From NCBI GenBank assembly GCA_017459665.1, contig JAFUCN010000082.1, positions 1-32,720 on the forward strand: a stretch of DNA of 32,720 nt, given 5' to 3'. The notes beneath the pieces were generated by a model. It was not told the DNA's origin and ran no database searches. It worked only from the letters and a program-made list of their open reading frames with translations. A program made the translations under genes and the position numbers. Positions 9,157 to 18,159 of the stretch are shown piece after piece. Position 1 is the stretch's first letter, and each line of letters starts with the position of its first letter. The stretch comes from Methanobrevibacter sp. (GTDB lineage: Archaea; Methanobacteriota; Methanobacteria; Methanobacteriales; Methanobacteriaceae).

Positions 9157-9513
9157 TTAAAATCCATATATTAAAATGAAAAATAGAGATTCAATTACAA
9201 AGTGAAGAGCTCTATGTTCTAATTCACCCATATCACGTATCAATACGGTGTGGGCCACATCAATTACAAAGTGAATAAGTCCTGCTAAAATTCCAATGGT
9301 CGGATTTAAGAAAACAACTGATAACACTACCATATGGAATATTGCTTCCATAATCTCATGAATAACCCATGTCTGCCAATTTGAATGGGTTGTTTGGAAA
9401 ATTAAACCACCTAACACGATGTAAAAGTTATTGAAAACCTTCCACATGAGTGTGGTGTGTAATACATCGCTTATAGCTAGTACGACAGCAACATAAAACC
9501 ATAATAATTCCAT
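9157..9513 (-). CDS. His-rich polytopic membrane protein, unknown function
   Basis: 118 residues with about four hydrophobic segments (roughly 3-20, 27-45, 56-90 as two helices, 102-117). Several histidines fall in or next to the helices: H19, H43, H52, H60, H81, H88, H98 and H104, together with acidic residues such as E53, E56 and D85. This could form a metal or heme site, but that is only inference. There is no signal peptide. The gene comes first on the minus strand, followed 19 bases later by pheT, so the two probably share a transcript and the divergent promoter region 9514-9666 with valS. I do not recognise a characterised family, and the link to tRNA charging is probably one of position only. 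Confidence 0.75.
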   Translation of the reverse strand: MELLWFYVAVVLAISDVLHTTLMWKVFNNFYIVLGGLIFQTTHSNWQTWVIHEIMEAIFHMVVLSVVFLNPTIGILAGLIHFVIDVAHTVLIRDMGELEHRALHFVIESLFFILIYGF

Positions 9514-9666
9514 TTTTAACAGTCCTCTTTTTGATTGATAATATTATTATTTTGAATATTTAATATAATATATTTATCTATATTAATATTCTTTACTTAA
9601 TATTTTTAAATAATAACCAACATAATTAATAATATTATTTTTACTTTACTAATTAGGAGAAAATAT

Positions 9667-12381
9667 ATGTCAAATAAAGAGATTCCTAAAGACTATGATT
9701 TTAAAAAAGAAAAAGAATGGGAGGAAAAATGGGAAGATGAAAAAATCTACAAGTACATTGGAGATGGTTCTCGTCCTAGATATATTATTGATACTCCTCC
9801 ACCATACCCAACAGGTTCTATTCACTTAGGACACGTATTGAATTGGGTTTACATTGATATGAACGCAAGATACAGAAGACAGAAAGGCAATGACGTGTTG
9901 TTTACACAAGGATGGGATTGTCACGGTCTTCCGACTGAAGTAAAAGTTGAAGAAACTCATGGAATCAAGAAAAATGATGTTTCAAGAGCTAAATTCAGAG
10001 AGTATTGTGTTGATTTAACTACTGATAACATTGCAAAAATGAAATCACAGATGAGGGCAATGGGTTATTCACAGGACTGGACTCGTGAATTTGTAACCAT
10101 GACTCCCGAATACATGAGAAAAACCCAGTATTCATTTTTAAAAATGTATGAAGAAGGACTTATTTATCAGGGAAAACACCCTGTAAACTGGTGTCCTCGC
10201 TGTCAGACAGCTATTGCTTTTGCAGAAGTTGAATATTCAGATAACACTACATTTTTAAACTATGTTAACTTCCCTCCAGCAGTTGAAGATTCATATGAAG
10301 ATATCGCATCATCACAGCAATCCGGCAAACAGGCTGACCCTAAAGATGAGGGTATTCTTATTGCAACTACCCGTCCTGAGCTCATGTCTGCCTGTGTGGC
10401 TGTTGTAATTCACCCTGAAGATGAAAGATACACTCACCTTTTAGGTAAATATGTTGAAGTGCCTCTGTCACATCAAAAGGTTAAAATCATTGCAGATGAA
10501 GAGGTTGACCCGGAATTCGGTACTGGTGCAGTAATGATTTGTACCTTCGGGGATAAAACCGACGTAAGCTGGGTTCAAAAATACAACCTTGAAGTCATTG
10601 ATGTAATGGATGATTCCGGTATATTGACAAGTGCTGCCGGAAGATATGAAGGAATGGACTTGCAAAGCTGTAAAAAGCAGACAATTGAAGATTTGGATGC
10701 TGAAGGCTACTTGTTAAAACAGGAAGAGGTTGACCAGAATGTAGGTCAGTGTTGGAGATGTAAAACCCCTGTTGAAATTCTTCTAAAAGAACAATGGTTT
10801 GTAGCTGTAAGAGATTTAATCGAAAAGACCAAAACTGCAGCAGACGAAATGAGATGGGTGCCGGAACACATGAAATCCCGGATGGTTAACTGGGCGGATT
10901 CCATGGAATGGGACTGGTGTATCTCAAGACAAAGAATATTTGCAACTCCAATTCCTGTATGGTACTGTAAAGATTGTGGAAAAGTCATTTTGCCTGACGT
11001 GGAAGACTTGCCAATAGATCCAACAGTAGACAAACCTAAACATGCCTGCGAATGTGGCTGTGAAGAATTTATTCCTGAAGTTGATGTATTGGACACTTGG
11101 ATGGATTCATCAATTTCACCATTATCTATTGCGGGATGGCCTGATGAAGATTACGTAAATCATTTCCCATCAAATATCCGTCCTCAAGGACACGATATCA
11201 TCCGTACATGGGCATTCTATACCACTTTAAGGTGTATTGCACTTACAGGTCAAAAACCGTTTGATGATATTGTAATCAATGGTATGGTATTTGGTGAAGA
11301 TGGAAACAAAATGTCCAAATCAAGACCTGAGTTTGTAGTAGGTCCTGAAGAGGTTATTGAAAAGTATGGTGCCGATTCACTTAGGACTTGGGCTGCAAAC
11401 AGTGTACCTGGATCTGATGTAATATTTGACTGGAAAGACATTAAGCATGGATACAGGTTCCTCAGAAAATTCTGGAATGCATTCAGATTTATCAGCATGC
11501 AGATTTTTGATGAGGAAATAACTTATGAAGAAGTCAAGAATAATCTAGGACCGCTTGACATGTGGATTTTATCCAAACTCAACAACTTGAATAAAACTGT
11601 CGATGAAGCGTTTGCAGACTATAACTTCGCAGAAACCATAACATCAATCGAAAGGTTCTTCTGGCATGATTTCTGTGACGAATACATCGAAGCTGTAAAA
11701 TACAGATTATACACAGATGTTTCAGACGAATCAAGAAAAGCTGCAAAATACACCTTAAGAACAGTCGTTGAAACTTCTCTTAAATTACTTGCTCCAATCG
11801 CTCCGTTCTTTACAGAAGAAGTTTACCAATACTTCTCAGACGAATCAATCCATACAACATTATGGCCTGAAGTTTATGAAGAGCTAATCAGTGAGGAAAT
11901 GGAAGTAAAAGGAGAAACCACTGTTGAGTTGATTGATGAGGTCAGAAGATTCAAGTCAGCTTCAAAAATACCATTGAATGCTGAACTTTCAGAAGTCAAT
12001 GTATATACTTCCGATGATAATCTGGTTGAAATTTTCAATGACTTTGAAGACGATTTGAAAGGTACTTTAAAAATCAATAATCTGGCAATCAGCTCAGGAA
12101 AACCGGAAGTTCATGAAAAAATCATTGAAGTTGAACCTGACATGTCTAAAATCGGACCGACATTCAAAGGAGATGCAGGTAAAATCATCGGTTATTTAAA
12201 ATCAACAGATATTGATGAGATCGGTGCGGTTTTAGATGAAAACCATGAACTTGCAATCGGTGAAATTGTAGTTCCTGAAGACATGCTGAATATCAAAAAA
12301 GAGATTGTGGGAGCATCAGGTAAGAAAGTTGACATCTTGCAGTCCGAAAACTTGGATATGATTGTAGAAGTAATCAGATAA
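9667..12381 (+). CDS. valS: Valyl-tRNA synthetase
   Basis: 904 residues, a full-length class I synthetase charging tRNA-Val. The HIGH signature is HLGH at residues 53-56 (in [13 protein letters not shown]) and the KMSKS loop is at 548-552 ([11 protein letters not shown]). The editing (CP1) domain lies between, with TTRPELM and GTGAVM segments. Zinc-knuckle cysteines are present: CPRC near residue 178, CWRC near 362, and WYCKDCG with HACECGC further on, typical of archaeal ValRS. A tRNA anticodon-binding helical domain and a short C-terminal region follow. AGGAG six to seven bases upstream of the ATG supports the start. It is transcribed alone, divergent from the pheT operon, and ends with a T-rich run at 12390-12405. 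Confidence 0.97.
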   Translation: MSNKEIPKDYDFKKEKEWEEKWEDEKIYKYIGDGSRPRYIIDTPPPYPTGSIHLGHVLNWVYIDMNARYRRQKGNDVLFTQGWDCHGLPTEVKVEETHGIKKNDVSRAKFREYCVDLTTDNIAKMKSQMRAMGYSQDWTREFVTMTPEYMRKTQYSFLKMYEEGLIYQGKHPVNWCPRCQTAIAFAEVEYSDNTTFLNYVNFPPAVEDSYEDIASSQQSGKQADPKDEGILIATTRPELMSACVAVVIHPEDERYTHLLGKYVEVPLSHQKVKIIADEEVDPEFGTGAVMICTFGDKTDVSWVQKYNLEVIDVMDDSGILTSAAGRYEGMDLQSCKKQTIEDLDAEGYLLKQEEVDQNVGQCWRCKTPVEILLKEQWFVAVRDLIEKTKTAADEMRWVPEHMKSRMVNWADSMEWDWCISRQRIFATPIPVWYCKDCGKVILPDVEDLPIDPTVDKPKHACECGCEEFIPEVDVLDTWMDSSISPLSIAGWPDEDYVNHFPSNIRPQGHDIIRTWAFYTTLRCIALTGQKPFDDIVINGMVFGEDGNKMSKSRPEFVVGPEEVIEKYGADSLRTWAANSVPGSDVIFDWKDIKHGYRFLRKFWNAFRFISMQIFDEEITYEEVKNNLGPLDMWILSKLNNLNKTVDEAFADYNFAETITSIERFFWHDFCDEYIEAVKYRLYTDVSDESRKAAKYTLRTVVETSLKLLAPIAPFFTEEVYQYFSDESIHTTLWPEVYEELISEEMEVKGETTVELIDEVRRFKSASKIPLNAELSEVNVYTSDDNLVEIFNDFEDDLKGTLKINNLAISSGKPEVHEKIIEVEPDMSKIGPTFKGDAGKIIGYLKSTDIDEIGAVLDENHELAIGEIVVPEDMLNIKKEIVGASGKKVDILQSENLDMIVEVIR

Positions 12382-12474
12382 TTACTTCTCAAATTTCTTT
12401 TTTTTAAACTAAAAATAATATTGATTTTTCTCTATTAAATTGTTGCGACCTTATTAAATTGTTTTTTGCTCGTT

Positions 12475-12490
12475 AAAAGTTTATATACTT
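12475..12490 (+). promoter_or_regulatory. Strong orphan BRE/TATA promoter
   Basis: AAAAG followed by TTTATATA (12480-12487) is a near-consensus archaeal BRE/TATA element. The predicted start, about 26 bases downstream of the box centre, is near 12510. No annotated-size gene follows on the plus strand; the region to 12609 is the inverted-repeat element described next, and beyond it lies a gene on the opposite strand. Confidence 0.6.
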
Positions 12491-12510
12491 CCTATTTACA
12501 AATTAAATAG

Positions 12511-12609
12511 TGGAGATGAGAAAAAAATATTTTAATGTGGGGTTCATTTCTCTTGATATGTTTCTGTTATTTTTAATTCCTTAATTTGCTGGTGTGCGTT
12601 CTCATCTCC
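12511..12609 (+). ncRNA. Candidate small RNA closed by an 11-bp terminal inverted repeat
   Basis: GGAGATGAGAA (12512-12522) and its exact reverse complement TTCTCATCTCC (12599-12609) would close a transcript of about 100 nt whose 5' end coincides with the predicted start of the orphan promoter. I see no C/D-box or H/ACA signature and do not recognise the RNA family. An alternative reading is a very short mRNA: ATG at 12516 opens a 22-codon frame to TAA at 12584 encoding MRKKYFNVGF followed by a hydrophobic stretch, which would be a tiny membrane peptide with a leader of about 6 nt. On the other strand the repeat could act in ending transcription of the acetyltransferase gene, whose stop codon it touches. 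Confidence 0.4.
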
Positions 12610-13175
12610 TACTCAATATCATTTTCTATTTTTCTAATAACGCGAGCAGGAACACCAACTGCAAGGGAATTGTCAGGAATGTCTTTAGTAACTACTGCTC
12701 CGGCACCAACAACAACATTGTTTCCGATTGTAACTCCCGGAAGAATTGTTACATTTCCTCCTAACCACACGTCATTACCAATGTGTATTTCACTTGCCTG
12801 TGCCAAGTGCTCACGACGTCCTTTAGGAGTTAGAGGATGACCAACAGTTGTAATTAAAGTATTGGGGCCAATCATTACATTATTGCCAATATAAACTTCT
12901 TTTATATCTAAAATGGTCAAATTGAAATTTCCAGTAAAATTATTGCCGATGAATATGTTTTTTCCATTGTCAAAACAGAATCTTTTCGCAATCCAGACCT
13001 TTTCACCAACAGAACCTAAGATTTCACATAATACTTCGTGTTGTTTATCCAAATCATCTTCAGGAAGTGAATTAAAGATATTTGCATTTTCAATTGCTTT
13101 AAGTTTCATTAATGATACTTCTTCATCGTCATAGCAGTATTCGAGGCCAGCTTTCATTTTGTCAATTTCATTCAT
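12609..13175 (-). CDS. Maltose O-acetyltransferase-type hexapeptide acetyltransferase
   Basis: 188 residues, the length of the Maa/LacA/NodL family, which moves an acetyl group from acetyl-CoA to a sugar hydroxyl. The N-terminal maltose acetyltransferase domain (MKAGLEYCYDDEEV, then SLPEDDLD) is followed by left-handed beta-helix hexapeptide repeats (IGNNVMIGPNTLI, IGNDVWLGGNVTILPGVTIG, VVVGAGAVVTKDI). TTVGHPL contains the catalytic histidine, near residue 112. The actual acceptor sugar cannot be told from sequence; in this organism a cell-surface glycan or soluble sugar is possible. The gene stands alone on the minus strand, diverging from the deaminase gene. Its stop coincides with the 3' arm of the inverted repeat at 12599-12609. 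Confidence 0.88.
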   Translation of the reverse strand: MNEIDKMKAGLEYCYDDEEVSLMKLKAIENANIFNSLPEDDLDKQHEVLCEILGSVGEKVWIAKRFCFDNGKNIFIGNNFTGNFNLTILDIKEVYIGNNVMIGPNTLITTVGHPLTPKGRREHLAQASEIHIGNDVWLGGNVTILPGVTIGNNVVVGAGAVVTKDIPDNSLAVGVPARVIRKIENDIE

Positions 13176-13228
13176 AGTTAACTATATTATTAATCTAAGT
13201 TAAAAATTGTATTGGAAAAGGTGAAAAT

Positions 13229-13696
13229 ATGGCAGATGAAAATAATGCAAATCGTATGAGTAAAAACGAATATTATCTTGCAATCGCGCTTGTTGTTTCT
13301 AAAAGAAGCACATGTCTAAAAAGACGTTATGGTGCTGTAATAGTCAATAACGATGAGATTATCAGTACAGGTTATAACGGAAATCCGAGAGGAGAGGATA
13401 ACTGCTGTGACAGGGGGAACTGTCAGAGGATGGATCTTCCATCCAATTCAGGCAACTATAATGATTGCTTTTCAGTTCATGCTGAACAGAATGCAATGAT
13501 TAGTGCAAGCAGAAACGAAATGCTTGGTTCAACAATCTATCTTGCCGGAGAAATGTATGATGATGGGGATTGGGTTGAAATAAATGATGCGGAACCTTGT
13601 CCGATTTGCTTTAGGATGATTAAAAACTCTGGAATTGATAGAATTGTCAGTAAAAAGGGCATTACCCAACTACGTGGCGCTGACGATTCCCAATAG
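13229..13696 (+). CDS. dCMP deaminase-like cytidine/deoxycytidylate deaminase
   Basis: 155 residues of the zinc-dependent cytidine deaminase fold. The active-site HAEQNA (about residues 89-94) supplies the zinc histidine and the proton-shuttling glutamate; PCPIC (about 125-129) supplies the two zinc cysteines. The extra cysteines in DNCCDRGNCQRM resemble the structural zinc site of dCMP deaminases of the ComEB/T4 type, so conversion of dCMP to dUMP for dTTP synthesis is the likely reaction. GGTGA five bases before the ATG supports the start. It diverges from the acetyltransferase gene and precedes aroA on the same strand by 81 bases, with which it may or may not be cotranscribed. Confidence 0.87.
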   Translation: MADENNANRMSKNEYYLAIALVVSKRSTCLKRRYGAVIVNNDEIISTGYNGNPRGEDNCCDRGNCQRMDLPSNSGNYNDCFSVHAEQNAMISASRNEMLGSTIYLAGEMYDDGDWVEINDAEPCPICFRMIKNSGIDRIVSKKGITQLRGADDSQ

Positions 13697-13777
13697 TTAT
13701 TCCGCAAATTTAATTAACTAATAAAATCAAATCTAATTATAGGAAAATAAGGTTTTACATTATCTTTTTGGTATGAT

Positions 13778-15103
13778 ATGATGATTCTTAAGGTTAAAAA
13801 CATTTCAGAAATTGGTGGTGTTGTAAAGGCACCTCCATCTAAAAGCTATTCTCACAGAGCAGTTATTTTGGCATCTCTAGCTAATGGTACTTCAAAACTG
13901 TATGATATGCTATACTCAGAAGATACTTTAGCATCAATTAGGGTCTGTAAAGCTTTGGGAGCTCAAATCAATCAGAGTGAAGATTATCTTGAGGTCATTG
14001 GGACCGGCGGAAAACTGCACAATTCATCAGAAGATCCGATTGATTTGGCCAATTCAGGAACTACCTTGAGGCTGATGACTTCAGCATCCGCATTAAGCGA
14101 TAATGAAGTTATACTTACTGGTGATGATTCTTTAAAAACAAGGCCTATGGGACTGTTGATGGAAGCACTGAAACCTTTGGGAATCACTGCAAAATCTCTA
14201 AATGACAATGAAAAGGCACCAATATTAATCAAGCCAGGATATGCCGGTGGTGAAACTAACATTTATGGAAATGTCAGTTCACAGTTCATTTCATCTATTT
14301 TAATCTCTTCACCTTTATCAGAGCATGGCGTAACTTTATATGTTCTGCCAGAATTCAAATCAAGGCCTTATGTTAACATGACCTTGGATATCATGAGAAA
14401 ATTCGGAGTCAAATCCCTTAAAGGTTATTATCTAAAGCATGACAATTGCGATAAGGAAATTCAAAGCTGCAGAATTGACGAGTTTAAGATTACAAAACAG
14501 GATTATGTTGCCTGTGACTATACTGTTGAAGGTGACTATTCCTCTGCATCTTACCTTTTGGCACTGATAGCCATCAATGGAGGTAAGGCCAAAATCAAAA
14601 ACTTATTTAGAAACTCTAAACAGGGTGATAAGGTAATCTTGGATATTCTCCAAAAGATGGGTGCTAAAATCATCCGTGGCGATGACTATGTCGAGATAGG
14701 CAGCAACGGCAATCTGAAAGCCATTGATGTTGACTTGTCCAATGCCCCTGATTTGCTGATTACTGTTGCGGTTTTGGCGGCAATGGCGGAAGGTACCACC
14801 AATATTACAGGCGTTGCCCATGCAAGAGTAAAAGAAACCGACAGGATCGATACAACTTGCAGGGAACTTGAAAAATTAGGCTGTAAATTGGTTGAAAGGG
14901 AAGATGGAATGAGCATAACTGGCGGTGTTAACTCAGGTGTAGTCGATTCTCATGGAGATCACAGATTGGCTATGGCATTTTCCTTGATTGGTCTTAAGCA
15001 TGATATTGAAATTACAAATGGGGAAGTCTTTGATGTGTCTTTTCCAAATTTCATTGAAGCTATGGCGGAACTTGGCTTTGAACTGGAGTTAAACAATGAA
15101 TAA
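13778..15103 (+). CDS. aroA: 3-phosphoshikimate 1-carboxyvinyltransferase (EPSP synthase)
   Basis: 441 residues, full length for the family. It joins shikimate 3-phosphate and phosphoenolpyruvate in the shikimate pathway to aromatic amino acids. Motifs in order are [11 protein letters not shown] (about residues 17-28), [11 protein letters not shown] with the conserved NSGTT (about 90-96), [11 protein letters not shown] near 115-125, SSQFISSIL near 167, and KETDRI near 353 followed by [10 protein letters not shown] near 394. ATG codons at 13778 and 13781 are adjacent and the exact one cannot be resolved, because only a weak GGT precedes them. Its last eight bases overlap the start of nth, so the two are coupled. 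Confidence 0.95.
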   Translation: MMILKVKNISEIGGVVKAPPSKSYSHRAVILASLANGTSKLYDMLYSEDTLASIRVCKALGAQINQSEDYLEVIGTGGKLHNSSEDPIDLANSGTTLRLMTSASALSDNEVILTGDDSLKTRPMGLLMEALKPLGITAKSLNDNEKAPILIKPGYAGGETNIYGNVSSQFISSILISSPLSEHGVTLYVLPEFKSRPYVNMTLDIMRKFGVKSLKGYYLKHDNCDKEIQSCRIDEFKITKQDYVACDYTVEGDYSSASYLLALIAINGGKAKIKNLFRNSKQGDKVILDILQKMGAKIIRGDDYVEIGSNGNLKAIDVDLSNAPDLLITVAVLAAMAEGTTNITGVAHARVKETDRIDTTCRELEKLGCKLVEREDGMSITGGVNSGVVDSHGDHRLAMAFSLIGLKHDIEITNGEVFDVSFPNFIEAMAELGFELELNNE

Positions 15104-15725
15104 GGAAGAACGTGTAATTGAACTTGTAAACCAGCTTGAAAATACATTTGATATAAGAACATTTCTAGACCATGATCCCTACAAGGTATTGGTGAGGACA
15201 ATATTATCTCAGAGAACTAGGGATGAAAATACTGATCAGGCAACTGAAAATCTGTTTTCAAAATATAAAGATATTTATGAAGTTGTAGATGCTCCGATTG
15301 ATGATGTAAAGGAGTTAATCAGACCAGCAGGTTTTTATAATGTCAAGGCTGCAAGAATTCAGGAAGTTTCACAAATCTTAATTGATCAGTATGGTGGTGA
15401 GGTTCCAGACACTGTTGAGGAGCTAGTCAAACTTCCGGGTGTTGGCAGAAAGACAGCAAACTGCGTTATGGTTTTTGCTTTTGAACTTCCAGCGATTCCT
15501 GTTGATACTCATGTTCACAGAATCTCAAACCGTTTGGGGCTGGTTGATACTAAAGAGCCTGAAGAGACTGAAGTGGAGTTATGCAAGATTGCTCCTGAGG
15601 AGTTATGGATTAAACTGAATGATTTGATGGTTCAATTTGGCCAGAACATCTGCAAACCTATCGGTCCTCAGTGTGAAATATGTCCTTGCACAGAGATTTG
15701 TGATTATTTTGCAGAAAATATTTAA
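15096..15725 (+). CDS. nth: Endonuclease III, DNA glycosylase/AP lyase
   Basis: 209 residues. It removes oxidised pyrimidines and cuts at abasic sites in base excision repair. The helix-hairpin-helix LPGVGRKTA (residues 113-121) contains the catalytic Lys119, and the catalytic Asp137 is in [13 protein letters not shown]. The [4Fe-4S] loop has the canonical C-x6-C-x2-C-x5-C spacing at C186, C193, C196 and C202. The ATG lies inside the end of aroA (8-base overlap ATGAATAA), indicating translational coupling. Nothing about the pair suggests a shared function. The following 154 bases contain the cysK promoter. Confidence 0.95.
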   Translation: MNKEERVIELVNQLENTFDIRTFLDHDPYKVLVRTILSQRTRDENTDQATENLFSKYKDIYEVVDAPIDDVKELIRPAGFYNVKAARIQEVSQILIDQYGGEVPDTVEELVKLPGVGRKTANCVMVFAFELPAIPVDTHVHRISNRLGLVDTKEPEETEVELCKIAPEELWIKLNDLMVQFGQNICKPIGPQCEICPCTEICDYFAENI

Positions 15726-15760
15726 TTTTTAATTTCTATTTTTCGAATTTTTCCAAAACA

Positions 15761-15812
15761 TTTATAAAGTAAAACAATGTTATATAACAATAGTTATTAT
15801 AACAAATGTTAT
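15761..15812 (+). promoter_or_regulatory. cysK promoter with overlapping GTTAT/ATAAC operator array
   Basis: A TATA-like TTTATAAA (15761-15768) is followed by five alternating half-sites: GTTAT at 15779, ATAAC at 15784, GTTAT at 15793, ATAAC at 15799 and GTTAT at 15808. They form the perfect 12-bp palindrome TGTTATATAACA (15778-15789) and the palindrome ATAACA-AA-TGTTAT (15799-15812). The sites cover the predicted transcription start near 15787, which suits repression. A second TATA-like TTTTAATATA at 15834-15843 could instead be the core promoter, in which case the array lies upstream. The same half-sites recur before cysE and metY. Confidence 0.6.
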
Positions 15813-15879
15813 ATTAGCTCTAAAGATAACCCTTTTAATATACCACTAAAAACAATTAATAATATAGGAGAAATAAAAC

Positions 15880-16827
15880 ATGGCAAATATTCCAGAATTA
15901 AAAAGAGGAGTATTGGAAAGCATCACTGATGCTATCGGAAATACTCCAATAGTAAGATTAAACAATTTAACAAAAGACTTAGACGCAGAAGTAGATGTAA
16001 AAATTGAATCATTCAACCCAACAGGAAGTGTAAAAGACAGAGTTGCAGTTGCAATGATTGAAGATGCAGAAGAAAAAGGTTTACTTAAACCAGGTGCAAC
16101 AATCATTGAACCGACAAGTGGAAACACAGGTATTGGTCTTGCATTTGCAGCAGCTGCAAAAGGCTACAAATTAATCATAACCATGCCTGAAACCATGTCT
16201 ATTGAAAGAAGGAAATTCATAGGTGTTTTAGGTGCTGAAATTGTTTTAACTCCGGGTGCAGATGGAATGGGTGGAGCTATTGCAAAGGCAAAGGAACTCA
16301 ATGAAAACACTCCTGATTCAATTATTTTAGGTCAGTTCGACAACCCTGCTAATGTAAAAATCCACTCAGAAACTACAGCTCAGGAAATCCTAAGGGATAC
16401 TGAAGGTAAAGTGGACATCGTAATCGGTGGTGTAGGTACTGGAGGAACAATTACTGGAATCGGTAAAGTCCTTAAAGAGGAAATTCCGGATGTCAAAATT
16501 GTTGCAGTCGAACCAAAAGATTCACAGACATTAAGTAAAGGTGAAAAAGGACCTCACAAAATCCAAGGAATTGGTGCAGGTTTCGTACCTTCAATTTATG
16601 ACGGCAGTGTAATCGATGAGATTATTCCAGTTGAAAACAAGGATGCTGGAGATACTTTACTTGCACTTGCTCGTGAAGAAGGAATATTTTCAGGTATATC
16701 CTCTGGAGCAGCAACTTGGGCAGCTTTAGATTTAGCTAAAAAAGAAGAAAATAAAGGTAAAAGAATAATAGCAATTTTACCTGATAATGGAGAACGTTAT
16801 CTCTCTGTAGACTGGTTATTTGAATAA
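15880..16827 (+). CDS. cysK: Cysteine synthase A (O-acetylserine sulfhydrylase)
   Basis: 315 residues, typical of CysK. This PLP enzyme makes cysteine from O-acetylserine and sulfide. Lys52 in SFNPTGSVKDR is the PLP lysine; EPTSGNTGIGLA (about 81-92) is the substrate-binding loop; GVGTGGTITGIGK (about 185-197) binds the PLP phosphate; GISSGAATWAAL is near 274-285. AGGAG eight to nine bases before the ATG supports the start. Together with cysE just downstream it forms a bacterial-type two-step route from serine to cysteine. Many methanogens instead make cysteine on tRNA through SepRS/SepCysS, so this pair was probably acquired from bacteria in the lineage; that is inference. Regulation is likely through the operator array upstream. 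Confidence 0.95.
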   Translation: MANIPELKRGVLESITDAIGNTPIVRLNNLTKDLDAEVDVKIESFNPTGSVKDRVAVAMIEDAEEKGLLKPGATIIEPTSGNTGIGLAFAAAAKGYKLIITMPETMSIERRKFIGVLGAEIVLTPGADGMGGAIAKAKELNENTPDSIILGQFDNPANVKIHSETTAQEILRDTEGKVDIVIGGVGTGGTITGIGKVLKEEIPDVKIVAVEPKDSQTLSKGEKGPHKIQGIGAGFVPSIYDGSVIDEIIPVENKDAGDTLLALAREEGIFSGISSGAATWAALDLAKKEENKGKRIIAILPDNGERYLSVDWLFE

Positions 16828-16836
16828 GATTAACTA

Positions 16837-16871
16837 TTTATACTATATGTTATATATTTAATATATAACAT
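16837..16871 (+). promoter_or_regulatory. cysE promoter with long perfect inverted repeat
   Basis: A TATA-like TTTATACT (16837-16844) is followed by an inverted repeat with perfect 11-bp arms (16847-16857 and 16861-16871) separated by three bases. Each arm begins or ends with the TGTTAT/ATAACA half-site seen at cysK and metY. It is the strongest palindrome in the window's spacers and overlaps the expected start of the cysE-regulator transcript. It starts 20 bases after the cysK stop, so it could also influence read-through from cysK. Confidence 0.6.
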
Positions 16872-16886
16872 TTTTGAGGTTTATCA

Positions 16887-17594
16887 ATGTTCAATAATTT
16901 AAGGGATGAAATTAAGGCCATAAAACAAAAGGACCCTGCAGCAAGGTCAACATTGGAAATATTTCTATGTTATCCTGGGTTTTATGCTTTATTATTCCAT
17001 AGAGTCAGCCACTGGCTCTGGAATCATTCTTTAAAGTTATTGGCCCGTATCAATTCCAATATTGCAAGATTTTTAACTGGGATTGAAATTCACCCTGGTG
17101 CAACATTCGGTAAAAGGGTGTTTATTGATCATGGTATGGGTGTTGTTGTTGGTGAAACAGCAATTGTCGGTGATGATGTGCTGATTTATCAGGGAGTTAT
17201 CCTTGGAGGTACAAGTACAGAAAAAACCAAAAGACATCCTACTGTTGAAAAAGGAGTAATCATCGGTGCAGGTGCCAAAGTAATGGGTAATATTACAATT
17301 GGGGAATATTCTAAAATAGGTACTGGTGCAGTTGTCCTGAAGGATGTCCCTCCGGAATCAACTTGTGTTGGAGTTCCTGGACGCATTGTCAAACGTAAAG
17401 GAGTAGCCCACAAGGAAGTAGACCTTGATCACGGCAAACTTCCGGACCCTGTTGCAGATGCAATCAGAACCTTGGAAAACCACCTCAAGGAAAATGATGA
17501 ACGTTTCAAAATATTATTTGATAAACATGAAATTTGTTTTGCTGATGATATTAGAGACGAACAGGAAGATTTAGAGGATTTGTTTAAAAAATAG
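16887..17594 (+). CDS. cysE: Serine O-acetyltransferase
   Basis: 235 residues. It acetylates serine with acetyl-CoA to O-acetylserine, the substrate of CysK. An N-terminal helical region (including PGFYALLFHRVSHWLW) leads into left-handed beta-helix hexapeptide repeats: HPGATFGKRVFIDHGMG, then VVVGETAIVGDDVLIYQ, LGGTSTEKTKRHP and IIGAGAKVMGNITIGEYSKIG. The catalytic Asp-His pair corresponds to IDHG, near residue 80. The length is that of the short SAT forms. GAGGT precedes the ATG. The C terminus is an acidic extension without the terminal Ile by which bacterial SATs dock into CysK, so formation of the classic complex is uncertain. The regulator gene follows 11 bases after its stop. Confidence 0.94.
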   Translation: MFNNLRDEIKAIKQKDPAARSTLEIFLCYPGFYALLFHRVSHWLWNHSLKLLARINSNIARFLTGIEIHPGATFGKRVFIDHGMGVVVGETAIVGDDVLIYQGVILGGTSTEKTKRHPTVEKGVIIGAGAKVMGNITIGEYSKIGTGAVVLKDVPPESTCVGVPGRIVKRKGVAHKEVDLDHGKLPDPVADAIRTLENHLKENDERFKILFDKHEICFADDIRDEQEDLEDLFKK

Positions 17595-17605
17595 AAGGGA
17601 TTTTT

Positions 17606-17986
17606 ATGAAACCACCTTGTGAAATCGTAGTTTGGTATGTAATACCAGCAATCAGATCAGAATTAGCAAAAGAACTTTTAAATTTAGGCATGAAACAGAA
17701 AGATGTTTCTGAACTTATGGACATTACTCAGCCTGCTGTTTCTCAGTATATCACTGACAAACGTGGAAGCGGAATAAAACTTAATGATAATGTAAGACAA
17801 ATGGTTAAGGACTTCGCACGTCAATTGGCTGAAGGTGAAGCTACTAAAGCACAACTGATTTCAAGAACATGCGCTATCTGTAAGCATGTTGAAACTGCTG
17901 ATGTTTTAGACCAGCTTAACATTGACAAGTCTGAACTTGGTGAGGATTGCCAATCTTGTTTAGGTTCTGAAGCTAGTAAGTGTTAA
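17606..17986 (+). CDS. HTH transcriptional regulator with C-terminal four-cysteine cluster
   Basis: 126 residues resembling the archaeal Cro/C1-type regulators of COG2522 (N terminus KPPCEIVVWYVIPAIRSELA). The helix-turn-helix lies at about residues 18-58, with LGMKQKDVSELMDITQPAVS as the core. After a linker come two CxxC pairs, C89/C92 (CAIC) and C115/C118 (CQSC), plus C5 and a terminal C126. These could hold an Fe-S cluster or zinc and act as a sensor. It is the second gene after cysE (11-base gap, AGAAGGGA site), so it would be made under the palindromic cysE promoter. This makes it the best candidate for the factor binding the GTTAT/ATAAC sites of cysK, cysE and metY; that link is inferred from context. 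Confidence 0.85.
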   Translation: MKPPCEIVVWYVIPAIRSELAKELLNLGMKQKDVSELMDITQPAVSQYITDKRGSGIKLNDNVRQMVKDFARQLAEGEATKAQLISRTCAICKHVETADVLDQLNIDKSELGEDCQSCLGSEASKC

Positions 17987-18056
17987 AATATTGTAATTAA
18001 TAGTAAAGTATTTAAACTATTATTTACCAATATTTTATTATACTGTTAGTTTTATT

Positions 18057-18128
18057 GGCAAGTTTACCGAGTGGCTTAGGTGTGTGGCTGCAGACCATAA
18101 TACGGGGGTTCAAATCCCTCACTTGCCT
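18057..18128 (+). tRNA. tRNA-Cys (GCA)
   Basis: A complete 72-nt cloverleaf. The acceptor arms GGCAAGT and ACTTGCC pair fully; the D stem is ACC/GGT with GG in its loop; the anticodon stem TGTGG/CCATA carries the loop CTGCAGA with anticodon GCA; the variable loop is ATAC; and the T arm GGGGG-TTCAAAT-CCCTC has one G-U pair. The discriminator base is U, as expected for tRNA-Cys. CCA is not encoded. The gene lies 31 bases upstream of cysS, the enzyme that charges this tRNA. Confidence 0.95.
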
Positions 18129-18159
18129 TTTTATAATTACTTTTTTTGAGGTTATTTTT

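Noticed and set aside
12511..12609. C/D-box sRNA at the orphan promoter
   Set aside because: GAGATGA is one base off a C box, but no CTGA D box is found near the 3' end.
12586..12840. 84-codon plus-strand frame antisense to the acetyltransferase
   Set aside because: It mirrors the hexapeptide-repeat gene on the minus strand and overlaps the inverted repeat; no ribosome binding site or family resemblance.
18055..18159. N-terminal extension of cysteinyl-tRNA synthetase by 35 residues
   Set aside because: It translates the tRNA-Cys gene (18057-18128); the ATG at 18160 has a ribosome binding site and begins the family's usual N terminus.
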